Shown: piece after piece, positions 1 to 5,328 of the stretch
Layout: each line of letters begins with the position of its first letter
How positions within the stretch are numbered: the stretch's first letter is position 1
NCBI GenBank assembly: GCA_030668045.1
Contig: DAOUUR010000210.1
Location: 1-5,328 of the forward strand
From: a bacterium
GTDB lineage: Bacteria > Zixibacteria > MSB-5A5 > GN15 > FEB-12
Length of the DNA: 5,328 nucleotides
Direction of reading: 5' to 3'
Notes under the pieces: model-generated
Seen by the model: the letters and a program-made list of their open reading frames with translations, nothing else
The model's database searches: none
Told to the model about the DNA's origin: nothing
Translations under genes and position numbers: made by a program

Positions 1-15
1 CACGCTCACACAGCA

Positions 16-33
16 GCAGACGAGGACGTCTGC
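16..33. repeat. Perfect 7-bp inverted repeat (hairpin)
   Basis: GCAGACG at 16-22 and CGTCTGC at 27-33 are exact reverse complements around a four-base AGGA loop. No T-run follows, so it does not look like an intrinsic terminator. It may be part of a dispersed palindromic repeat or a fold in an upstream transcript. Confidence 0.5.
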
Positions 34-76
34 CAGCCACAGGATCGGCCTGCCGTTGCCTACATCTTGTACCTCT

Positions 77-129
77 CCCGCGCTGGACCCCCAACATGTT
101 GGCGGGCATTGATTTTCTTCATCTTTTTT
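77..129 (+). terminator. Possible weak terminator of an upstream gene
   Basis: CCCGC at 77-81 can pair with GCGGG at 102-106. Alternatively the palindrome CCAACATGTTGG (91-102) can form a four-pair stem. A T-rich stretch with a run of six T follows at 123-129. The T-run lies well beyond the stem, and the two pairings compete, so this is a poor match to the usual terminator architecture. It would make sense only if a + strand gene ends just left of the window. Confidence 0.2.
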
Positions 130-140
130 GTAAATTCGAC

Positions 141-169
141 TTGACAGGTGCACATATGTGCAGTATCAT
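141..169 (+). promoter_or_regulatory. Sigma70-type promoter for the zinc-ribbon/helicase operon
   Basis: The -35 box is TTGACA at 141-146, a perfect consensus. The -10 box is TATCAT at 164-169, one mismatch from TATAAT. The spacer is exactly 17 bp. Transcription would begin near 175-177, about 35 bases before the ATG at 212. This argues against the longer GTG reading frame that starts at 158, because that codon would lie upstream of the transcript start. Confidence 0.75.
149..162. promoter_or_regulatory. 14-bp perfect palindrome in promoter spacer, candidate operator
   Basis: TGCACATATGTGCA is its own reverse complement and occupies 14 of the 17 bases between the -35 and -10 boxes. A dimeric regulator bound here would block RNA polymerase, so it is a natural repressor site. 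I see no second copy about 31 bp away on either side, which argues against a classical paired NrdR box even though the downstream gene resembles part of a ribonucleotide reductase. The regulator is unknown. Confidence 0.5.
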
Positions 170-211
170 TGCTCAAAGCCGATATTAAACAAAAAGGAAA
201 GGATAAAGCAA

Positions 212-472
212 ATGGCCGACATCAATTACCCATCGGGGGGCGCACGCCTCGGCGCATCTTCGACCTCTGATAAGTTCATGGTCGAACTGGTTGAAGATTA
301 TGCCTTCAGCTCACCGGAAGGCCCCATAGGGGCTTTTAGTACAGATGTTACGACCGGCGAAGAGTTCTATTATCTCAACGCCGCCAGTTGCCCCGACTGT
401 GGGGCCGGGATGGTTCGTCAGGGACTTTGTTTTGCCTGTCCGGTTTGTGGTTTTGGCGGTTGTGGCATGTGA
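212..472 (+). CDS. Small zinc-ribbon protein resembling the NrdJ C-terminal tail
   Basis: The product is 86 residues long. Six cysteines cluster at the C-terminus: C60, C63, C73, C76, C79 and C84 (CPDC, then CFACPVC and a final GGC). The pattern CPxCG-x-MVRxGxCxxCxxCG-x-GC closely matches the cysteine-rich tail of adenosylcobalamin-dependent class II ribonucleotide reductase (NrdJ). There the tail helps re-reduce the active site. Here it stands alone, behind about 55 residues that I do not recognise (rich in Ser, Gly, Glu and Tyr; no membrane segment). It could supply the tail in trans, as split NrdJ systems do, or be an unrelated zinc ribbon that binds nucleic acid or a partner protein. The ATG at 212 is chosen because AAGGAAAGGA (195-204) sits just upstream and the alternative GTG at 158 lies inside the promoter. 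Twelve bases separate its stop from the helicase start, so the two are probably co-transcribed. The gene is convincing; the function is uncertain. Confidence 0.75.
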   Translation: MADINYPSGGARLGASSTSDKFMVELVEDYAFSSPEGPIGAFSTDVTTGEEFYYLNAASCPDCGAGMVRQGLCFACPVCGFGGCGM

Positions 473-484
473 GGTTGCAAACTG

Positions 485-3286
485 ATGCTGGTTGGGTGCG
501 TTGAAAACTATTTACGAAAGGGCTATTGGGCGATGCAACTGGGTGACCTATCAAAATGGGGACTTCCGTCACGCATAATTGAACTGTGGCGGCAACGACA
601 GGGCGAAGCGCTGCTGTCGGTCCAGAGTCGAGCGATCCGAAAAGGGTTGCTCGGTGAGAATGATCGAGAAAGTGGAGACGATAGAGTGCGGATGTTGATC
701 TCGGCGCCGACTTCATCGGGCAAATCGTTCTGTGCCGAGATGGCGATGGTAAAGGCGTTGGTGTCCCGTCGCAAAACGGTGCTGCTTTTTCCGCTCAAAT
801 CTTTAGCCGAGCAAACCTACCGGCTTTATAGCGAGACCTACGCGCCACTCGGGGTGAAATGTTTGATAGCGACGGGCGACCATCCGGAGAACGATCGACG
901 ATTCCGGGAAGGTGATTATCAGGTAGCGATTGCCATCTACGAAAAATTCAACCTGCTGCTGACCGAATCGCTCGACGCGCTGAAAAATATCGGCCTGATC
1001 GTGCTCGATGAAATCCAGACGGTCGCCGAACCGGGTCGAGGGGCGCTTCTGGAACTATTGGTGACCAAGATTCTGGCTTCGGTTTATGAACCATCGTTGG
1101 TGGCGCTCTCGGCGGTGATAGGTGACAGCGAACATTCGGCCGGATGTCTGGCCGACTGGCTTGGCGCGACACTGGTGGAGGAATCAACACGGCCGGTTGA
1201 TTTAATTCGGGGAGTGGCGGCGGAAGGATCGTTTCGGTTTCGTTCGTACAACGATGGCACCGATGGTTGCCAGGAGTTTGTTCGGATCGAGGCGGGCGAT
1301 GATCCTTTTGAATGTTTTGTCCAGCAGTTGAAAATTGATAGCGGCCCGACCCTTGTTTTTCTGAAATCACGAGCTGACACTGTGCGTTACGCTTTCAAGC
1401 TGGCCGGTTCGGTAGGCTGGGACGAAGCCAAGACGACGCTGGCACGGTTGAGCGGCGAAGAACCGTCGTATCTGATACGATCATTGTCGCAGGCGCTGGG
1501 CCGAGGTGTGGCTTTTCACAATTCCGATCTGTCACCATACCAGCGAAAGATTATCGAAGAGGGGTTCGTTCGCGGCGAGATCAAAACTGTCTTTTCAACG
1601 ACCACTCTCGCTATGGGGGTCAACCTTCCCGCCGAAACCGTCTATCTGGAAACGGCCAAGTATTCATCGGGAGAATACAACGGGCGACCATCGCTGGTAC
1701 CGGTTAGTCGGTCGGAGTTTGACAATATGACCGGTCGGGCCGGACGACTGGGATTGCAGGATGGTAACAAACCGGGACGAGCGATTATTCTGGCCGAGAG
1801 TGAGTTTGATCGGGAGATCCTCTGGGAAAACTATATTGCCACCGAGAAAGCTGAGCCGATTAAATCAGCTTTTGAAACGATGCCGCTGGCCGATTGGCTG
1901 CTTAATTTGGTCGTTACTTTTGGTCACGGCGTTTCGGGGCTTTTTCAATCAACACTCTACGCCAGGGGGCATACCCCTTCTAAGGGGAGGCAAGCCTCGC
2001 CGAAAGAGTCCGCTCCTTTAGGGGAACTTGTCCCTATCGAAAGAGAGATGACCGATCTGGTAGCACATGGTTTTGTCTGCAAGAAAGATATTTCCGGCAC
2101 AACAATTTCGCGCGACGATTATTTCCCGACAGCGTTAGGGCAGGCGGTAGCGCGAACCGGGTTGCCGGTAGCGGCGGCGGTTTGTTATCTCGACAAGCTC
2201 GACACCGACCGTCCGGAAACAGTGTTTGGCTGGACAGCGCTGGCTTTGAGTTCACCGCACTGGATTTTGCCTCCGGGGATTTTGTCTCGATCGGAACAGA
2301 GACACAATATGCCGTTGAAATCTCTTTATCAATTGTTCGACGACAGAGTGGCGGAAACTCGTTTTCTGATCGGTCATGATTATCAGCGCGAACCGCTGCC
2401 GTATCGCGTGGCAGCATCGTTGAAAGCATTGTTACTGCTTGATCAATGGAGTCAATTAACGCCGGTCCAGAGACTGGAAGAACGATACCAGCTCCATCTG
2501 GGACAGATCATGCATCTGGGAGAAACCGCCGGACATCTGGTCGCATCACTGGCAACTTTGATTACGGCAATCAATGCTGAGACACCTGCAGGTCACCGAT
2601 TGAGCGCTCTGGCTTTTTCTTTTCGCACCGGGCTGCCAATAACGCTGCAGGAACTCCACCAACATTTGGGCGATATCCTGAATCGTTCCGACTTTGCCGC
2701 TCTGCAGAAAGCAGGGATCAACACCCTTTCCGATCTGGCCGATACGCCGGTGACCGAATTGGCACAGCTAATAAAAGGGGACTACAAATTGAAGCAGATT
2801 ACCGACAAATTACAAACTCTAAAGGAGGAGATTAATATGTCGTTACATGGTACTACTTTCGACCACCGACTCGATGTCAACAGCGCAGTAGCTTCGGTTG
2901 TTCCGGAGTTGGTTGAGATCGACGGCAGCCCCGATGGTGAACGTTACCTGGTCAAGATCAACGGTTTTCCAATCAAGCTGACAGGAAAGTCGTTTAAGTA
3001 TTTTGCCAAGCTGGCTTGTTCGCGGGCAAAAGGTGACGCCGGATGGATCTACAAGGAGGATATCGAAGTCGGTTTTAATCAGGCTCGTTATCTGTATCGG
3101 ATGAAAAACGTGGTGGGCGCCAGTCTCATTTTCGCCTGGCCGATGATTGAGAATAATCGACTCGGTTACTACCGCTTAAATGTTGACCCGGCCAAAATCC
3201 AGATCAATCTGGATAATCTGAAAAGCCACCCCGATTATGAGGTGCGCGTTCTGGCGGGTAATCAGATCCCGGGAACGGTGAATTGA
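485..3286 (+). CDS. Ski2/Hel308-like superfamily 2 ATP-dependent helicase
   Basis: The product is 933 residues, with all core helicase motifs in order. These are an upstream Gln (Q47), motif I APTSSGKS (74-81), Ia PLKSLAEQ (103-110), ATGD (129-132), motif II DEIQ (175-178), motif III SAV (209-211), motif IV region PTLVFLK (288-294), motif V TTTLAMGVNLPA (372-383) and motif VI MTGRAGR (415-421). The layout is that of Ski2-like DNA or RNA translocases. DEIQ replaces the usual DExH and SAV the usual SAT. After the core come a winged-helix region, a helix-hairpin-helix-like segment (about 737-764) and an extra C-terminal domain (about 801-915) that looks like a winged helix. Residues 493-518 look like an inserted low-complexity loop from a repeat. 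The start at 485 has GAGGT (471-475) nine bases upstream. ATG 533 (M17) is a credible alternative, since family similarity starts near W25. It would unwind or remodel nucleic acid in the cytoplasm using ATP. Repair, RNA metabolism or phage defence cannot be distinguished from sequence alone. Confidence 0.9.
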   Translation: MLVGCVENYLRKGYWAMQLGDLSKWGLPSRIIELWRQRQGEALLSVQSRAIRKGLLGENDRESGDDRVRMLISAPTSSGKSFCAEMAMVKALVSRRKTVLLFPLKSLAEQTYRLYSETYAPLGVKCLIATGDHPENDRRFREGDYQVAIAIYEKFNLLLTESLDALKNIGLIVLDEIQTVAEPGRGALLELLVTKILASVYEPSLVALSAVIGDSEHSAGCLADWLGATLVEESTRPVDLIRGVAAEGSFRFRSYNDGTDGCQEFVRIEAGDDPFECFVQQLKIDSGPTLVFLKSRADTVRYAFKLAGSVGWDEAKTTLARLSGEEPSYLIRSLSQALGRGVAFHNSDLSPYQRKIIEEGFVRGEIKTVFSTTTLAMGVNLPAETVYLETAKYSSGEYNGRPSLVPVSRSEFDNMTGRAGRLGLQDGNKPGRAIILAESEFDREILWENYIATEKAEPIKSAFETMPLADWLLNLVVTFGHGVSGLFQSTLYARGHTPSKGRQASPKESAPLGELVPIEREMTDLVAHGFVCKKDISGTTISRDDYFPTALGQAVARTGLPVAAAVCYLDKLDTDRPETVFGWTALALSSPHWILPPGILSRSEQRHNMPLKSLYQLFDDRVAETRFLIGHDYQREPLPYRVAASLKALLLLDQWSQLTPVQRLEERYQLHLGQIMHLGETAGHLVASLATLITAINAETPAGHRLSALAFSFRTGLPITLQELHQHLGDILNRSDFAALQKAGINTLSDLADTPVTELAQLIKGDYKLKQITDKLQTLKEEINMSLHGTTFDHRLDVNSAVASVVPELVEIDGSPDGERYLVKINGFPIKLTGKSFKYFAKLACSRAKGDAGWIYKEDIEVGFNQARYLYRMKNVVGASLIFAWPMIENNRLGYYRLNVDPAKIQINLDNLKSHPDYEVRVLAGNQIPGTVN
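1959..2036. repeat. Inverted-repeat cluster inserted in frame in the helicase gene
   Basis: Several hairpins lie back to back here: CCCCTT/AAGGGG (1974-1979 with 1982-1987), GAGGC/GCCTC (1987-1991 with 1994-1998) and TAGGGG/TCCCTA with one G-T pair (2019-2024 with 2031-2036). GGGG at 1965-1968 can also pair with CCCC 1974-1977. The encoded stretch, residues 493-518, is rich in Pro, Gly, Ser and Lys and unlike the helical sequence on both sides. It sits between helices of the winged-helix region after motif VI. The pattern fits a small palindromic element that entered the gene without breaking the frame. Its ends are a guess. Confidence 0.45.
2823..2839 (+). promoter_or_regulatory. Internal ribosome binding site and in-frame ATG in the helicase gene
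   Basis: AGGAGG at 2823-2828, within AAAGGAGGAG, is a perfect Shine-Dalgarno core, followed after eight bases by ATG at 2837. It is stronger than the sites in front of any main start codon in this window. The ATG is in frame with the helicase (M785). Initiation here would give a 149-residue protein ending at 3286 and consisting of the C-terminal winged-helix-like domain alone. It lies just after the helix-hairpin-helix-like segment, at a domain boundary. The caveat is that the codons AAG GAG GAG spell Lys-Glu-Glu, common in helices, so the motif could be accidental. Confidence 0.45.
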
Positions 3287-3347
3287 ACAGGCTACCGGTA
3301 ATCACCGTCTGAGCAAGCCCTGTATCTTCAACGCCAGTGGGCATAAA

Positions 3348-3390
3348 GCCGGCAGGGAACCCCTACCCCTGTCGGCCTTGTTATAATTAT
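3348..3390 (+). terminator. Intrinsic terminator after the helicase gene
   Basis: GCCGGCAGGG (3348-3357) pairs with CCCTGTCGGC (3367-3376) over ten base pairs, with one G-T wobble and a nine-base loop. The sequence then becomes T/A-rich (TTGTTATAATTATT, 3378-3391). The stem is strong, but the tail is interrupted by A and G, so termination may be partial. It lies about 60 bases after the helicase stop and separates that operon from the Lon-like gene. Confidence 0.6.
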
Positions 3391-3443
3391 TAGGATGATC
3401 ACCCGGCCAGCAAATATGTACCGGTTACAAAAAGACTAACTAT

Positions 3444-3473
3444 TTGACATCCAGCCCTGCACCTGCTTAGCTT
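3444..3473 (+). promoter_or_regulatory. Candidate promoter for the Lon-like gene
   Basis: TTGACA at 3444-3449 is a perfect -35 box. An 18-bp spacer leads to TAGCTT at 3468-3473, which keeps the most conserved -10 bases (first T, second A, last T) but is otherwise weak. Predicted transcription starts near 3480, giving a leader of about 36 bases. The position between a terminator and the next start codon supports it. The weak -10 suggests low basal activity or an activator. Confidence 0.45.
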
Positions 3474-3515
3474 GTTGTTCAGGGCCGATTGAAAAGGCCG
3501 ATATAGAGGTTATAT

Positions 3516-5328
3516 ATGCTGATTAAGAGTAAAAACAGACTGCCCGTACTAGCATCAGACAAACTCGATGAATTCCCGGTCCTGCCACTCAGAACAGGGG
3601 TGCTTTTTCCAGGGACAATGTTAACCATCCATGTTGGTCGCACCGAGAGCCTCTTCCTGGTCAAGTATTGTGTCGATGGTGGGCGCAAACTGATTGCAGC
3701 TCATTCACCGATGCAATCGACCGGAAATGATGCCTGGCCGGTCTGTCAGGTTGCAACTCTGGCAATTGTTCGCGACAGCAGACAGGGACCGGGCGAATCG
3801 CTGCTGGTGACAATCGAAGGTGTCCAGCGGGTAGTGATAAATGAGTTAGTGGCTGACGAACCATTCCTGAAAGCTACCGTTAACTATCTGGTGCCGCCAA
3901 AATCGACATCCTCCCAACTGAAAGATCAGATCAATAACGTTATCGAGATAGTCGATCAGATTACACAGTTGGACCCGACCTATTCTCCTGAGCAGCTTCA
4001 TATCCTGAAACGCGACAGCGATGACGCTGCGACTCTGGCGGATAAGGCCGCATCAATCTTTCATCTGCCGTTATCCAGCAAACAGGAATTGCTTGAAGCG
4101 GTCAGTCCGAAAGAACGACTGAAACGCCTGCTGTTTCATCTCAATGTCGAGTTGGACAAAGCGGCAACGATTCACAATATTAACGCGAGCGCCAAGAAGG
4201 CCGTCGAAGAAGACCAGCGCAATCTCTTCCTGCGGCAGCAACTCAACGAGATTCGCAAACAATTGGGTGAAGATTTTGCCGAGGAAAAGGAAGCTTCCCG
4301 GATCAGGAAGACGATCAAGGGTTCACCGCATCTGCCCGCAGAGGTAGCCTCACGAGCAATGATCGAAGCCGACCGTCTTTCTCAGCTTACTACCGCCTCA
4401 GCCGAATTTGGTGTTACCAAGAACTACCTCGACTGGGTACTGGCTCTCCCCTGGGAACGAACCTGCCCGGAAGATTATAATATCCCCGATGTCAAACGCA
4501 TACTCTCCAACGAGTTTTTTGGACCGGACACACTCAAGGAACAAGTATTGCAACGTTTGTCGGTCAGAAAGCTGATGGGAGGAGTCAACGAAGGCCCGAC
4601 CCTTTGTCTGGTCGGTGCACCCGGTACCGGGAAAGCTTCGTTGGCCAAAGCAATCGCCAAGTCGCTCGGGAAAGAGTTTATTCGTATCTCCGTGGGGGGA
4701 ATCGCTGAGAGCTCTGAGATCAAGGGAACATCGCGAACGTTCTTAGGCGCCATGCCCGGCAAGATCATCCGCACGCTACGTGATGCCGGCACCTGCGATC
4801 CGGTAATCCTGATTGAAGATATCGATTACTTTAATATTGATAATGACTCTTCGGTAAACATGGCTCTGTTGGAAGTTATTGATGTCCGCAAGAACGCAAA
4901 ATTCCTCGATCACTATCTGGGCGTGCCGTTTGATCTGAGCAAGGTGTACTTTATCTGTTCGGTTCGTTCCTATGAAGATATCCCGGAGCAGTTTGTTCAG
5001 CGCCTTGAGATTCTCGAGTTCCCCGGATATATCGAGAGAGAAAAAATCACCATCTCCAAGAAATACTTGATCCCCGAACTGCTCAAGAAACATGGAATAA
5101 CACGAACGGAACTTAAGTTCTCCGACAAGATGTTGGGAAAGATAATTTCCGGGTACACTCAGGAGTCGGGATTGCTGACATTCTCGCAACAGATCGAAAA
5201 GATATGTCGCAAGGTTGCCCTGGCCAAGGCTGAGAAGGGAAAGAACAACTGGCAGATCACCGAAAAAAATCTGGAATCGTATCTCGGATCATCGCTGTTT
5301 ATCCCCGAAAAAGCCGAAGCCGCTCCAG
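3516..5328 (+). CDS. Lon family AAA+ protein with degenerate ATPase site (3' end missing)
   Basis: The frame is open from ATG 3516 to the window end (604 residues seen). GAGGT (3506-3510) lies five bases upstream of the start. The N-terminal Lon substrate-binding domain is clear (FPVLPLRTGVLFPG near residues 20-33, about 1-190 in all). It is followed by the coiled-coil linker (QRNLFLRQQLNEIRKQLGE from Q234) and NYLDWVLALPW (303-313). The AAA+ module then aligns with Lon throughout, including the pore loop RTFLG (407-411), DHYLGVPFDLSKV and the FPGY segment. Canonical Lon is an ATP-dependent Ser-Lys protease of the cytoplasm. Here the ATPase site is altered: Walker A GAPGTGKAS (367-375) has A374 for Thr/Ser, Walker B has E434-D435 for Asp-Glu, sensor 1 has R484 for Asn, and sensor 2 has L554 for Arg. 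The arginine finger R496 remains, with Gln instead of Asp before it. The protease domain should begin just past the window, so its activity cannot be judged. It is probably a Lon paralogue rather than the housekeeping enzyme, so no symbol is given. Confidence 0.9.
   Translation, partial: MLIKSKNRLPVLASDKLDEFPVLPLRTGVLFPGTMLTIHVGRTESLFLVKYCVDGGRKLIAAHSPMQSTGNDAWPVCQVATLAIVRDSRQGPGESLLVTIEGVQRVVINELVADEPFLKATVNYLVPPKSTSSQLKDQINNVIEIVDQITQLDPTYSPEQLHILKRDSDDAATLADKAASIFHLPLSSKQELLEAVSPKERLKRLLFHLNVELDKAATIHNINASAKKAVEEDQRNLFLRQQLNEIRKQLGEDFAEEKEASRIRKTIKGSPHLPAEVASRAMIEADRLSQLTTASAEFGVTKNYLDWVLALPWERTCPEDYNIPDVKRILSNEFFGPDTLKEQVLQRLSVRKLMGGVNEGPTLCLVGAPGTGKASLAKAIAKSLGKEFIRISVGGIAESSEIKGTSRTFLGAMPGKIIRTLRDAGTCDPVILIEDIDYFNIDNDSSVNMALLEVIDVRKNAKFLDHYLGVPFDLSKVYFICSVRSYEDIPEQFVQRLEILEFPGYIEREKITISKKYLIPELLKKHGITRTELKFSDKMLGKIISGYTQESGLLTFSQQIEKICRKVALAKAEKGKNNWQITEKNLESYLGSSLFIPEKAEAAP

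Larger units (their letters stand above)
1..140. other. Non-coding leader with repeat-like, stop-poor sequence
   Basis: I see no convincing gene here. All three forward frames stay open for a long way from base 1 (frame 1 to a stop at 142-144, frame 2 to 110-112, frame 3 to 186-188). The translations have no domain-like character, and they run into a T-rich stretch around 113-129. A hairpin lies at 16-33 (GCAGACG, loop AGGA, CGTCTGC) and a perfect 12-bp palindrome CCAACATGTTGG at 91-102. Stop-poor, hairpin-bearing, GC-richer intergenic sequence of this kind is often a dispersed repeat that produces spurious ORFs. The 3' end of an upstream gene running in from the left cannot be excluded. Confidence 0.4.

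Noticed and set aside
141..190. NrdR operator regulating the ribonucleotide-reductase-like small gene
   Set aside because: Only one palindrome is present. I found no partner at about 31 bp spacing, and the sequence departs from the AT-rich NrdR box core.
158..211. Longer N-terminus of the zinc-ribbon protein starting at GTG 158
   Set aside because: The codon lies between the -35 and -10 boxes, upstream of the predicted transcript start. It lacks a Shine-Dalgarno, while ATG 212 has a good one.
948..1370. Minus-strand open frames within the helicase gene (also 375-716, 523-798, 1084-1380 and 2034-2429)
   Set aside because: They overlap a clearly conserved coding frame, have no recognisable motifs and show Pro/Arg/Ser-rich compositions typical of antisense shadows.
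1506..2021. Plus-strand open frames in another frame inside the helicase gene (1506-1730, 1761-2021, 2182-2379)
   Set aside because: Helicase motifs V and VI are in the main frame here and continuity is unbroken, so these are out-of-frame shadows rather than signs of a frameshift.
3395..3439. 14-codon open frame in the intergenic region, preceded by AGG
   Set aside because: It is very short, has no attenuator-like residue run, lies upstream of the candidate promoter and has poor ribosome binding spacing.
3287..3515. Read-through operon joining the helicase and the Lon-like gene
   Set aside because: A 10-bp-stem terminator and a plausible new promoter lie in the 229-base gap, so independent transcription is more likely. 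Partial read-through cannot be excluded.
3479..5189. Open frames overlapping the Lon-like gene, on the minus strand (3479-3688, 3661-3864, 4071-4262, 4475-4792, 4776-5189) and the plus strand (4144-4347)
   Set aside because: All are shadows of the 604-residue Lon-like frame, which shows family similarity along its length.
1..5328. CRISPR array, tRNA, rRNA or insertion sequence
   Set aside because: I saw no regularly spaced direct repeats, no cloverleaf or rRNA-like segments, and no transposase reading frame.

Overview
The window looks like chromosomal DNA from an uncultured bacterium with roughly balanced GC by eye. Shine-Dalgarno sites are ordinary and sigma70-type promoter hexamers are recognisable. 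I cannot place it taxonomically. The mix of a Lon family protein, a large Ski2-like helicase and a class II ribonucleotide-reductase-like zinc ribbon would fit a deep-branching candidate phylum, but that is only an impression. Nothing marks it as phage or plasmid: there are no integrases, transposases, tRNAs or CRISPR repeats.

Layout, all genes on the + strand. (1) 1-211 is a leader. It begins with stop-poor, hairpin-containing sequence (7-bp stem at 16-33; palindrome at 91-102). A near-consensus promoter follows (TTGACA 141-146, TATCAT 164-169, 17-bp spacer), with a perfect 14-bp palindrome filling most of its spacer (149-162). (2) 212-472 encodes an 86-residue protein ending in a six-cysteine zinc ribbon that resembles the C-terminal tail of B12-dependent ribonucleotide reductase. 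(3) 485-3286, only 12 bp downstream and probably in the same operon, encodes a 933-residue superfamily 2 helicase of the Ski2/Hel308 type. It has a helix-hairpin-helix-like segment and an extra C-terminal domain that looks like a winged helix. (4) 3287-3515 is intergenic, with a strong hairpin terminator (3348-3376) and a candidate promoter (3444-3473). (5) 3516-5328 and beyond encodes a Lon family protein cut by the window end just before its expected protease domain.

Two observations deserve most attention. First, the Lon-like protein keeps the Lon fold signature, but four ATPase positions are substituted together: the Walker A Thr/Ser is Ala, Walker B Asp-Glu is Glu-Asp, the sensor-1 Asn is Arg and the sensor-2 Arg is Leu. 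This suggests a Lon pseudo-ATPase or ATP-independent paralogue. Second, the helicase gene contains a textbook ribosome binding site (AGGAGG 2823-2828) eight bases before an in-frame ATG at 2837, exactly where the extra C-terminal domain begins. That domain could therefore also be made as a separate 149-residue protein.

The zinc-ribbon protein and helicase probably act together on nucleic acid or are at least co-expressed. A terminator and a new promoter separate the Lon-like gene from them, so no functional link should be assumed.
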